Shown here: piece after piece, positions 46,166-55,670 of the stretch | How the letters are laid out: every line of letters begins with the position of its first letter | Position numbering within the stretch: the stretch's first letter is position 1 | DNA from: Sacculina carcini | Taxonomy: Eukaryota; Arthropoda; Thecostraca; Sacculinidae | Length of the DNA: 64,000 bases | Direction of reading: 5' to 3' | Assembly (NCBI GenBank): GCA_916048095.2 | Contig: OU696591.1 | Coordinates: forward strand, 5,226,499-5,290,498 | Position numbers and translations under genes: made by a program | The notes under the pieces: model-generated | What the model was told of the DNA's origin: nothing | Database searches by the model: none | Seen by the model: only the letters and a program-made list of their open reading frames with translations

Positions 46166-47860
46166 AACACATCATTATCCAAGTGGCGTGCAATTCACAC
46201 TGTTCTGGTGCTATGTGGTGAGTTTTCAAGGTTGTGTCTTGTGCGGTCGATTGTTGTGTGTTGTTGCTTGTTCTCGACTCAAGACTCGCACAAACATCAA
46301 ATAATGCCAATATCACTGTGTGTGTGTGTGAGTTAGTGTGTGTGTGTGTGTCTGTTTCTGGGTCTGTGTGTTGTCTGTTTGGATATGTGTATGTGTGTTT
46401 GTCCTAGAGAAAGGGCGTGCTCGCTATCAATCACATGACTGCAGTCCGCATCCACTGAACATACAGCTACACGCTACAATCTAACACGAGTACAAACACA
46501 CACACACACACACATACACACACACACACAAGCTACAGGTCCAGGTATAAGCCCTCTATGGCTGATTTTGTGCCTATGGTCCGGTGCTATTACACAGGCG
46601 ACATTCTCCAGGTATCCTCAATTATGTGATCAACTGATGATTGTTGCAATAATCTTATATTGCTATAATCCCACTATTGGGCTGGTACAGTCACGTTTAA
46701 TTCACCATTTTCCTCTGTGTGTGTGTGTGTGTGTTCTTGTTATATCTAATCTCTTCATTATGGCGTGTGCTTCTATCAATCCCATCTTTTAGCCACATTA
46801 TGTGTGTGTTTGTGCGAGAAACACCCACACCTAACACACACACACACAAACAGGCGTCTTTATTTGGAGTCATTGCTTCATATATGCGTGTGTGTGTGTC
46901 GTTCGTATGTGTGTGTGTAGTTTTCACAATTGTTTGTAGGAGGAAAATCTTAATCGGCGTCTTTTTATATTCACCTTGTTTAGTTCCATTGTTTCTACGT
47001 GTGTGTGTGTGTGTGTGCATGCAGTATTTCGCGGTTGTGTGGATGCGGGCGTGACGGTGTGTATGTGTATATGCTCTCTTTCACAGCAGCCACATATTCT
47101 ATGTACGACACATCACGCTTTCATACACACACACACCCACACACACACACATATATGCGCCTACATACAAAGTCACATACGTTTATACATACATACACGA
47201 TCACAAACATAATGCAATTGGTTTCATATCGTTTTGCGCGTAGGTTTTATTTCAGGTCAGTCGGGCTTTTAATGACTGTTTATGCGTTCGCATATGGAAA
47301 CTTCATTTTGCAACTGGGAATAGCTGCCGTTAAGCAGCTATTACAAATGAGCATTGTTCAACTTCTGTTGGCTTTCATCTGTTTGAAAGTATGCTCACGT
47401 GAAATGTAATGCATTTTAGCATTACTCATCATTAACCATAGTTATATATTAAGATCGACAAATCTTGAATGTCTGTGGACGTATTTTTGTTTTTCTATTT
47501 TTTCCAACACATTTGTTTATTATTATCACATATTAACATACACATATACACTAACATACTTGCTTATCGAGATGATGTGTGGACCCGCAAGACGTTAGGA
47601 CATTAGGACGTTATTACACATTTACATGACATTAGACGTTTTAGACATTTAGACGACATTAGACGTTAGGACGTTAGTGTCCTGTCTCAATCTCCCAAGA
47701 TCTCACACAACACAAAAACATAACACATAAACAATGTTCATATGTACACACGAACAACAACACAAATCTTATCAGATAAAATCGAAGTATTTGACGCAAT
47801 AACTGAAAATAAAGAGAGAGAAAAATATATGTATGTGTTAGTGTATGTGGGCTTGTGTAT
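45200..47860. other. Intronic stretch with microsatellites
   Basis: The main features are TG runs at 45602-45625, 45757-45778, 46316-46400 and 46716-46733, and an AC run at 46080-46160. Short 'gacattagacgttag' repeats occur at 47590-47685. No exon could be supported. Confidence 0.5.
46080..46160. repeat. (AC)n microsatellite
   Basis: A pure AC run of about 80 bases. Confidence 0.97.
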
Positions 47861-47864
47861 GAAC

Positions 47865-48065
47865 GCGTGTGTGTACGTATGTTTTACGCGTTTGTGTGAA
47901 CGTATGTTCTCCGTGTGTGTGTACGTATGTTTTACATGTGTGTGTGTGTGTGTGTTTGTACGTATATTTTACGTGTGTGTGTATGTATGTTTTACGTGTG
48001 TGTGTGTGTGTGTACGTATGTTTTACGCGTGCGTGTGTGTGTACGTATGTTTTACACGTGTGTGT
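47865..48065. repeat. Minisatellite (GTACGTATGTTTTACG + TG) before stathmin exon 2
   Basis: Six to seven copies of 'gtacgtatgttttacgygtg' are separated by TG runs of varying length. The array ends ~20 bases before the exon 2 acceptor. Confidence 0.9.
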
Positions 48066-48087
48066 GTGTGTGTGTGTGTGTCGGCAG

Positions 48088-48257
48088 CCACCGAGGTTTT
48101 GTGTACGGAGAAGTCTGGCGGCATGGCATTCGAGGTGATTTTGGCCACGCCCACCACACAGCCTCCGCCCACCGTCTCCTCGCCGGCAGTCAAACAGCCG
48201 CCTCCCTCCACTGAGGACATCGAGAAACGACTGCAAGCTGCCAGCGAGCGCAAAAAA
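48088..48257 (+). CDS. STMN: Stathmin, exon 2 (N-cap and start of helix)
   Basis: First shared coding exon: CC completes Ala, then 56 codons beginning TEVLCTEKSGGMAFEVIL. 'GMAFEVIL' corresponds to stathmin's 'GQAFELIL', the beta-hairpin cap that blocks the end of alpha-tubulin. A Pro-rich linker (TPTTQPPP... with several SP/TP sites, possible kinase targets) follows. 'STEDIEKRLQAASERKK' then starts the long helix, like 'SLEEIQKKLEAAEERRK'. The acceptor is 'gtgtgtgtcggcag', the donor 'aaa|gtactc' (weak). Stathmin sequesters tubulin dimers and promotes microtubule disassembly in the cytosol; phosphorylation switches this off. The whole protein would be 256 residues (short start) or 302 (alternative start), against ~149 in vertebrate stathmin-1. 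Confidence 0.93.
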
Positions 48258-48267
48258 GTACTCTCTT

Positions 48268-48499
48268 TGTGTGTGTTTGTGTGTATGTGTCTGTTTGTAT
48301 GATTGTGTGTTTGTATGTTTGTGTGTGTGTCTGTATGTATGTGTCTGTTTGTATGTTTGTGTGTGTCTGTTTGTGTGTGTTTGTATGTTTTTGTGTCTGG
48401 TTGTATGTTTGTGTCAGTCTATCGGTATATGTGTGTGTGTGTGTGTGTGTCAGTCTGTCGGTGTATGTATGTGTGTGTGTGTGTGTGTCAGTCTGTCGG

Positions 48500-48530
<31 letters not shown>

Positions 48531-48535
48531 ACTGG
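48268..48535. repeat. (TG)n/TGTTTGTA-rich block in stathmin intron 2
   Basis: Begins ~10 bases after the donor. It is a mix of 'tgtttgtatg' units and three TG runs each preceded by 'cagtctgtcggtg'. Confidence 0.9.
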
Positions 48536-48794
48536 TAGTAAAAGTGGTAGTCTATTTCCACAAACGTTGGACAATTGAAATTATATGTCACTAAATATTG
48601 TATACATTTCGCTAGTATAAATATTATGTCTGTGCTCTGTGAATGTGTCTATGTGTATCTATGTGTGTGTGTAAAGTAAAGTAAAGTAAATTGCTTTATT
48701 GTACTCCACTAATTTGGCTTTTCAGTACAAACAACATAAACACAAACATAAACACATACTAGGATGAAAATACATGTGTGAATGTATGTGTGTG

Positions 48795-48835
<41 letters not shown>

Positions 48836-48838
48836 TAG

Positions 48839-49030
48839 CGTCAGGAAGAGGAGAGACAGAGTTTGTGGGCCGAGAAGTTGGCTCGCATTGAGGAGGCCAG
48901 CAAGAAGCGCGACAAACTCGACCAGCTGTTTGCTCAGCAGGCGCGCGAACAGCTCGAACAAAAGATGGAGCTAAGTGGCGAGAAACGCGACGCCTTCATT
49001 CACAGCATTCGCGACAAAGTCAACGAGCAT
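48839..49030 (+). CDS. STMN: Stathmin, exon 3 (helix, 64 codons)
   Basis: Opens RQEEERQSLWAEKLARIEE and ends IRDKVNEH, phase 0 at both ends. Acceptor 'tgtgtgtattag' follows a ~35-base TG run; donor 'cat|gtgagc' is good. It is continuous charged helix with no Pro or Gly pairs, and aligns with stathmin's tubulin-binding helix. Confidence 0.93.
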
Positions 49031-49739
49031 GTGAGCACTCCCACTGCTCACATGCTCTGTCCTATTATTATGAGTGCAAGTGCACTATTACCACCCTGTG
49101 CGGTGGCCCCCCGTGTGTATTGGAAACTAACCAAATATATATTTCGAGAGAGAGAGAATTAGAAAAGTAAAATCAGTTCTAATCAGAAAGATGAAAGCGA
49201 ATGAAGACAGAAGCAAAACACAAATAAACAACGAATCAAATTAAATTGTCAAATCAAAAGGCCAAATAAAAAATGGCATGGTATTTTGTCATTGTCAACA
49301 TTTGTTCCATTCTAACTATTCGGTGTAATGTTTACGTTCGATATTGTAGCTTGAAATTCGTACATCTCAATTGTTGTCAAATGTCCTGAAGACCCAAAAT
49401 ATGGAGATGCATACCAAATGGTATGATGATATGATAGGGGTAGTCAGAAGGTAAGTACATATCGGAGAGTCATAAGTCGGACCATGGCGAAACCCCATTT
49501 GAGGCTATAGAAATAGAATTGAGGTTTAATTGAGGTTTGACTTTTCATTGGTGTGGTGTCGTACGACACTAGTATTGACAGGGAAATATATCTTTATTGG
49601 CTGGGATAAGTTGCATAAGTGCAATATACATGCATCTTGATCATCAACAAATACATACAGACAGAGGAGCAATAACACTAGACAAAAAATCACTGTAAAA
49701 ATCACAATGTTCATGTATGTGTGTGTGTGTTAGTAGTGT

Positions 49740-49740
49740 A

Positions 49741-49782
<42 letters not shown>

Positions 49783-49950
49783 GGTGTGGGTTTGTGTACG
49801 AGTGTGTATAATTGTGTATGTTTGCGTGTTTGTGGGTGTGTGTGTGTATTAGCGTGTGCCTTTGTGTAGATATATTTGTGTGTGTATTAGCGTGTGCTTT
49901 TGTGTAGATATATATGTGTATGTGTGTGTGTGTGTTGGTGTGTGTGTTGT
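49740..49950. repeat. (TG)n tracts before stathmin exon 4
   Basis: A TG run at 49743-49779 and further TG-rich sequence up to ~10 bases before the acceptor. Inside is a direct repeat, 'ttagcgtgtgc(c/t)tttgtgtagata'. Confidence 0.9.
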
Positions 49951-49959
49951 GATTGGCAG

Positions 49960-50100
49960 TTGGTGCAGGTAGAGGCGGCACAGAAGAAGGTTCGCGAGCA
50001 ATACTCCGAGCTGGTCAACTCGATCGAGGAGAAACACCGCGGCGCCGAGGAGGCTCGCTGTGAAAACACGCGCAAAATGCTCGCCAAACTCGAGGAAAAG
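49960..50100 (+). CDS. STMN: Stathmin, exon 4 (helix repeat, 47 codons)
   Basis: Exactly 141 bases, phase 0 at both ends: opens LVQVEAAQKKVREQYSELV, ends LAKLEEK. The acceptor is 'tgtgattggcag'. The donor is 'aag|gtgtgtgtg', where the intron's first bases are themselves the TG repeat. The next exon has the same length and phase, pointing to exon duplication of a tubulin-binding repeat unit (close to the ~51-residue spacing of repeats in known stathmins). Confidence 0.93.
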
Positions 50101-50126
50101 GTGTGTGTGTGTGTGTGCCTGTGTAT

Positions 50127-50168
<42 letters not shown>

Positions 50169-50430
50169 TAGTGTGTCTGTGTATTAGTGTGTCTGTGTGT
50201 GCCTGTGTATTAGCGTTACTCCATGTGTCTGTGTGTTAGTGTGTGTATTTGTGTGTTAGTGTGTGTGTGTGTGTGGCTGTTCAACACGATATTTACACAC
50301 ACACAGTAATACACACCACACACACACACATGCACATATAAATACACAAATACACACACACGCACTCAACAGAACAATGTATGTATATGTGTATGTGTAT
50401 TTTTGTTCATGTGTGTGTATGTGTGTGTGT
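50101..50430. repeat. (TG)n/(CA)n-filled stathmin intron
   Basis: Almost the whole 339-base intron is TG or CA repeat sequence: TG 50101-50280, CA 50290-50365, TG 50380-50430. The two arms could pair in RNA as (UG)n with (CA)n. Confidence 0.9.
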
Positions 50431-50439
50431 CGTTTTCAG

Positions 50440-50580
50440 AAAGAGCAGGGCGAGAAGATCCGGCGTGCTCACGTCGACCGTTTGAACGGTATACTGGAGC
50501 GATGTGAGCGCAGACTGCAGCAGGCCGCCGAGAAACGACTCAAACAACAGCAGAAAATTGTCGAATCGGCTCTGCAACAC
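50440..50580 (+). CDS. STMN: Stathmin, exon 5 (helix repeat, 47 codons)
   Basis: Exactly 141 bases, phase 0 at both ends. It opens KEQGEKIRRAHVDRLNGILE and ends KIVESALQH. Acceptor 'gtgtgtcgttttcag', donor 'cac|gtgagt'. It is highly charged helix, rich in Arg/Gln/Glu, and pairs with exon 4 as a duplicated repeat. Confidence 0.93.
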
Positions 50581-50608
50581 GTGAGTTATCTGTCTGTCTG
50601 TCTGTCTG

Positions 50609-50935
50609 TTGGTGTAGTTGTGAGCACACCCGCCTCACAAGCGGGAGGTCCGTGGTTCACGAATCCCGGCCGAGGAGAATTTCATTGGGCGAATTCTATA
50701 ATCCAACAGTTCCTGTCCATCCAGCAGTAAATGATGATACCAGATATCAGTCATGTGTTGTGTCATGCATTCTGGGGAGGTGGCCCTCTCTAATACGTCT
50801 TCCGTCCTTGTGGGGTCATAGCGTGGAGAGGGTCGGTTCTGCGGTGGCAGCGAGCTGCACGGGGCACACCTGTGTGTGTTCATAAGCTTCGGCTTCTTCC
50901 CGTGTAGCAGCTGTCACTTAAGCATTTAACCTTTG
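50609..50935 (+). mobile_element. tRNA-Val-derived SINE, full copy
   Basis: The head reads 'ttggtgtagttgtgagcaca' (A box), then an anticodon arm 'cccgc ctcacaa gcggg' with loop anticodon CAC (Val), then a T-arm and B box 'gtggttcacgaatcccgg'. A ~250-base tRNA-unrelated body is shared with the minus-strand copy at 1079-1384. It lies in stathmin intron 5, same strand, right after a (TCTG)n run at 50588-50608. It carries its own RNA polymerase III promoter. No LINE partner with a matching 3' end is in the window. Confidence 0.9.
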
Positions 50936-51119
50936 ATCTATTTGTCTATTTTTTGTGGAGATACATTCTCATTCACACGTACCAGAGTGCAGACAGAGCG
51001 TGAGAGTGACAGTAGCAGAAGGGAGAGAGGGAGAGAGAGCAATGTAAAGAACACAGTGAATGATAGTGTGAAGTAGGGGTAGTTCTAGTCGGGAAATGGG
51101 GTAATATGCAAACACACAA

Positions 51120-51178
51120 ATACACATTACATTACGTAGGTATTTATATAGGGCCCTACATCTAGAGAGTCCCTAGTG
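51120..51178 (-). mobile_element. Short LINE/SINE tail, minus strand
   Basis: The reverse complement reads 'gactctctagatgtagggcc', then 'ctatataaatac' and '(gtaatgt)n'. This is the tail at 42697-42766 in the opposite orientation. Confidence 0.6.
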
Positions 51179-51183
51179 CACTA

Positions 51184-51350
51184 TGTACACACACGAATCA
51201 TACACACACACACAAATCATACACACACACACACACGCACACACACACACACACACAAATCATACACCCACCAATAACACACACACAAATCATACACACA
51301 CCAATTACACACACACGCACACACACACACACACAAATCATACACACACC
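51184..51350. repeat. CA repeat with AAATCATA units
   Basis: CA runs interrupted at irregular intervals by 'aaatcata', five times. Confidence 0.9.
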
Positions 51351-51664
51351 CGGCATTTCACTGTAATTTGCAAGTTGTTTCTTAAGTCATACAGATTAAC
51401 TCCACTTGTATTGATGTGACATATTGCGGTAGCAAATTGATCGTAGCATCGAGGTCAAATCGATACTGGAATGTCACTTCTACTATGTGTGTGTGTGTGT
51501 GTATGTTCGTGATTGTGCGTATATGTACTTATCTAAATGTCTGTTATATGTCTGTTTTGTGTGTGTGTATGGGTGTGTGTATGTAGGTGAGTGTGTGTGT
51601 GTTCGTGATTGTGTATGTGTTTGACTCTTGTGCTTGTGTGTGTGTGTTGTGTGTGTGTGAGTGT

Positions 51665-51745
51665 GTGTGTGTGTGTGTGAGCGCTTTTGAGACTCTCGGG
51701 TGAAAAGCGCGATATAAATGTCTTAATGTAATGTAATGTAATGTG
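51665..51745 (+). mobile_element. Short LINE/SINE tail
   Basis: 'gagcgcttttgagactctc', 'aaaagcgcgatataaatg', then '(aatgt)n'. It ends ~20 bases before the last stathmin acceptor, so a retroelement tail sits in the branch-point region. Confidence 0.65.
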
Positions 51746-51767
51746 TGTGTGTGTGTGTTTGTGGCAG

Positions 51768-51878
51768 GATCGTCATTGCGAGGATGTGGCGCGTCAGGCT
51801 CGTTTGTCCCGCGGTGCCGGAGACGACAAGACCGCCGTAATGCCGACCGCCGCCACTACCACCACATCTGTCAACTAG
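51768..51878 (+). CDS. STMN: Stathmin, last coding exon
   Basis: Opens DRHCEDVARQARLSRGAGDD, ends in a Thr-rich tail TTTTSVN and TAG at 51876-51878. Acceptor 'gtgtttgtggcag'. The first ~15 residues finish the helix; the tail is probably disordered, comparable to the short tail of vertebrate stathmin. The 3'UTR runs to an AATAAA at 52310-52315, with a second at 52605-52610. Confidence 0.92.
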   Translation, partial: DRHCEDVARQARLSRGAGDDKTAVMPTAATTTTSVN

Positions 51879-52309
51879 CGCTGTCCCGGCTCAACTGACA
51901 CGCGTTTGCCTGCCGTTTTGCTCTATTATTATTTCACACGTGTTGGCGGTTGCGTAGCATCTCTATGCGTCTCTGGTTTCATATTGCGTCCGCGTGAGTG
52001 CGTGTGCGTGTGTGTGTGTGGCTGTGTTGTCTCGTATATAATCTAGTCTCTGCTAACTGCTAAACCCGTTTTCGGCCAGTTGTTTTCGGTAACACTTCGA
52101 CCCCCCCCCCCCCTGTCCCCCCATTCTCAACCTCTTTCATCACTGTTGCAAGCTATAATCCAGTGTCAGCGTGCTACGTTCGTGCTGTTCCAAATTGTTC
52201 TGCGTATGTTGTGCCTGTTTGTTTGTGTGTCGGTGTGTGCGTGGTTGTGATATGGTTAATTTGCATTAGCATTACACTGCCTTATTTATTTCAGCACAGT
52301 ATTTTCTGC

Positions 52310-52315
52310 AATAAA
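52310..52315 (+). terminator. Polyadenylation signal of stathmin
   Basis: AATAAA, 432 bases after the stathmin stop. The opposite gene's candidate signal (TTTATT on +, 52285-52290) is only 20 bases away, so the two transcripts' 3' ends probably overlap. Confidence 0.55.
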
Positions 52316-52679
52316 ATCAGCAAGCGAAACGCCTCTATTGTGAATCCGCCTCAACTCGTACAATATTTATATATATATGCATTGACTTAACACAAACACA
52401 CACGCACACATATCAGTACATTGTAGTTGAACACTAGGAGAAAAAAACAAGTAAAAACAGCAGTGCATTGCAAACATAAACGCCAAGCCTACGGAGAGCA
52501 AATGAAGCACGAAATAGACAGAGAGAGCGAGAGATAGAAAGAGGAATGGCGTGGCCGCCGAGCATTTCAGCAGCGCTCAGCAAGTACACGTGACCCGTGT
52601 TATAAATAAACCGCTGACTATGTGCGAGCTCAATTTCGAGACGTGGCCGTGCTTATGAGGCACGTGGTTATGGTGCAGC

Positions 52680-53038
52680 TCAGTCAATCTCCAGAGGCTG
52701 ACTGATCATGGCGTCAATGTAGCACATGAGACCTCGCAGACGACGCGACACCACATCACGATCGGCGTCCGAGCAGCTAACAGCCAACTGGACAAACTCG
52801 CCGTCGACAGAGGACGTTTCCGCGCCGACGCTCTTCATTGACGTCATCAGCTGGTGACAGGTGGCGCGAGCGTCGAGAGGACTATGATGGGCGGCCGTGA
52901 CCAACTTGTCGATGTAGTTGTTGATCATGTGCAGCGCCAGCACCTCGTCAGGCGCGCGCTCGCTCGACAGACTCACGTCCAACTGCAGACAGCGCGCCAC
53001 CAGATTTTCACAGCACGTGGTCACCGTCTCGCCGTCCT
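52680..53038 (-). CDS. Unrecognised host gene, last coding exon
   Basis: About 119 residues: opens EDGETVTTCCENLVARCLQL, centre 'ALHMINNYIDKLVTAAHHSP', ends MCYIDAMISQPLEID before a TGA at 52680-52682. The acceptor on the minus strand is 'gcggtggtggcag'. It lies directly downstream of a ~55-base run that is (GT)n on that strand, again with repeats where a pyrimidine tract would be. GC content and third-position bias are strongly coding. The sequence is mostly amphipathic helix with many Cys and His and reads like the C-terminus of a large helical-repeat protein. I do not recognise the family. Upstream exons should lie to the right, but the next 9 kb is a transposon nest and I found none in the window. 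Confidence 0.75.
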
Positions 53039-53049
53039 CTGCCACCACC

Positions 53050-53051
53050 GC

Positions 53052-53106
<55 letters not shown>

Positions 53107-53108
53107 GC
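53050..53108. repeat. (AC)n microsatellite
   Basis: A pure AC run of ~53 bases followed by 'gcgcgcg'. On the minus strand it is the (GT)n tract just upstream of the exon's acceptor. Confidence 0.95.
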
Positions 53109-54074
53109 GCGTGCTGAGGAGTTTGAAGAGACGCAGTGAAATTAAGTCGATTTGTGAGTGTGGTTGTAATTGTTCAAGGTGACAGTTCAAGGGACCCAGG
53201 CAAAATTCCACTATTCAAAGGTTTTTCACAATATATTCCCTTATTATATACCAGTTTGCATCTCCGGAGATTCATTATTGAAATTGAAGAAAATTCTTTT
53301 TCAATTGAATTGAAATTGATTTCATAATTTGAGATTTCATTATTCTAGAGGTTTTTCATAACCACAGAAAATCAGTAAGCTGCGCGGTGTTCGTCATGGA
53401 CCTCTCCTGCAGTTTGTATGAGAGGTCCGTTTCATCAATGTTTAACACATCATTATTATCCGATGTTATAGTTATCGGAATTGTCAATCCTATACGAAGG
53501 TCCTGTTTGATTCCTGTGCGAGGCCTCCACCAAGTTTGCCTATGCCTTAGGCCGGTCCTAATAAGTCACTCGTCTCTAGCAATGAATCTTGCAACAGCCA
53601 ACCTTTGTCTGTCAATACACTGGAGGAAATGTATTACCATAGATAACAGTAGACCTGGATTTGACACTCGTCGGCTGAAAGGGACCGGCGACTGCCGTAA
53701 GGTACCCAAATGCAAAGTTAAAATATAGCCAATTTATACCATTTAAATAGCATCATTGGTTTTTATTTAGTGTATTGAACATTTTTATAGGTATATTTGA
53801 CAGCAGAATTCAATTATAAACGAGTATTAACAGATAATTTATTAATATGCTGGCTGATGTTCGCTAGTGATTTTCAATTAAATTACTTCCATACATGTAA
53901 TTATATGCCATGGGCTTGTCTTACTAGTAATCTTAATTAATTTCTATATACTTTTACAAGTTTTTATAATTTATAACAACTTAATTTTAAAGTTAACCAA
54001 AAAACAAATAATAATTGTATTTACATACGTGGGCGGTTTTGATGTCGCATTAATGGCGCATCGTATAACATCGC

Positions 54075-55480
54075 ATCGCATTGAGTCTGCAATATCCTCT
54101 CAACTATCTCCTTTCATTTATAATTCCCTTGATTCTAACCAGTCTGGTTTTCGCCCCTATCACTCCACTGAATCTGTTCTTATCTCAGTCACTCATGGTA
54201 TTCTGTCTTCCTTTTCCTATCGCAAATCTCTTCTCCTCGTATTACTAGACGTGAGCTCAGCGTTTGATCTCGTTGACCACTGCATTCTAATCGATGATCT
54301 CTCTCATCTTGGTGTATCTCAGTCTGCCCTTGCTTTACTCCGTTCCTACCTACAAAATCGAACCTACTCTGTTCAATTCAACTCCTCTGTTTCCAATCCA
54401 CTCCCCCTTTCCTCTGGCGTTCCCCAAGGATCTATCCTTGGTCCTCTCCTGTTCAATCTGTACATGTCCTCACTCTGTCCGATCCTTCGACGCCGCTCTA
54501 TTTGCTTTCACATCTATGCTGACGACATACAGTTCTATATCCCCTGTCCATTTTCCCATCCAGATCTCCTGGTCTTCTTCTCGTCGTCTCCTCCTGAATC
54601 CTTCTAAATCCGAGTTCCTTGCTCTCCATCCTCCACGTATTTCCCCTCCCCTCCTACCTTTCCCTCTCTCATTGTCTGCCAAGAATCTCGGTGTAATTTT
54701 CGATTCCTCCCTTTCCTTCTCAACTAACATCCAATCTACTTCACGCACATGTCGTCTGATACTTCGCTCTCTATATCCTATCCGGCCTTGTCTTGATCAG
54801 TCTTCTGCTATCAAACTTGTTCACTCACTCATATTTTCCCGACTCGATTACTGCAGCTCACTTCACCTCAATTGTCCTAAATCCTCCCTCATTCTCCTCC
54901 AGCGTGTTATTAACCAATCCTGTCGCTTTGTTTTATATCCTTCCTTCTGCCGACACACCTCTCCCTTTCTCTTCAAATTCCGTTGGCTCCCTATGAAATC
55001 ACGAATCCACTTTAAAGTATGTTGTATAATCTATAAACTTATACATGATCCTCTGCAGCCTTCATACCTATCTGATTTGTTATCTCCTTCCAGCTACCTT
55101 TCCTCCCGACTTCCGGTTCCTCTCTCTTGTCCTCGTGCCATAAATGAATCCTCCTGGTCCTCCAAATCATTTTCCTTCTATGGTCCTCGTATATACAATT
55201 CGCTTCCTCCTCACATAACATCCTATTCAACCTATCGTTCATTTACCTCTTCCCTGCGTAAGTTCCTATTTGAAATATCTTTTGATCCTATTACTCATTC
55301 CTTAACGCCGTTTGCTTCTCTTCAATGACAGCTTTGTTATTTTTCTTTTTTATCTTCTCCATCTTGTCTCTATCCATATCCTGTGTCCGTGTATGAGAGT
55401 TGTAAATGGATATTGTGTGTGTATGTGTTGTGAATGCTCCTGTGTCGCGCGCCATTTTGTGATTTATTGCGCCATATTGA
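54075..55480 (+). mobile_element. 5'-truncated L2/CR1-like LINE in the P element
   Basis: The coding remnant has reverse transcriptase motifs 'QSGFRPYHSTESVL', 'LDVSSAFDLVDHCIL' and 'SSGVPQGSILGPLLF', and the catalytic 'YADDIQFY' near 54515-54540. The frame then shifts: the C-terminal half ('NPSKSEFLALHPP', 'LGVIFDSSLSFS', 'YGPRIYNSLPPHI') continues in the frame that ends at 55328. Some sequence between the YADD box and 'NPSKSEF' seems missing. The 3'UTR ends near 'attgcgccatattgaa'. It is close kin to 9370-10480 but has a different tail. Non-functional. Confidence 0.85.
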
Positions 55481-55670
55481 ATTGTATTGCTTGTTTCTCT
55501 TTATAGTACCTCGAGTTTTCAAAGTTTATGTTTGTGCTGTTCGTGTTCTGTTCTAGGTTATAAGGGTTTTGCGAGACTCAATTGTTTGTTGGTGTCCAAA
55601 ATTGTGATTAGAGTTGAAAGGAGTCAATTAGATTATATTAGAAAGGGAGATCGGGTAAAAGAAGGGGGCG

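Larger units (their letters stand above)
43515..48087 (+). other. Stathmin intron 1
   Basis: 4.6 kb, phase 1. It holds the alternative first exon (44364-44517), a decayed MITE near 44918-45170 and several long microsatellites. Confidence 0.75.

Noticed and set aside
54470-54748. Arg/Glu-rich minus-strand frame
   Set aside because: It is the antisense shadow of the LINE reverse transcriptase region.
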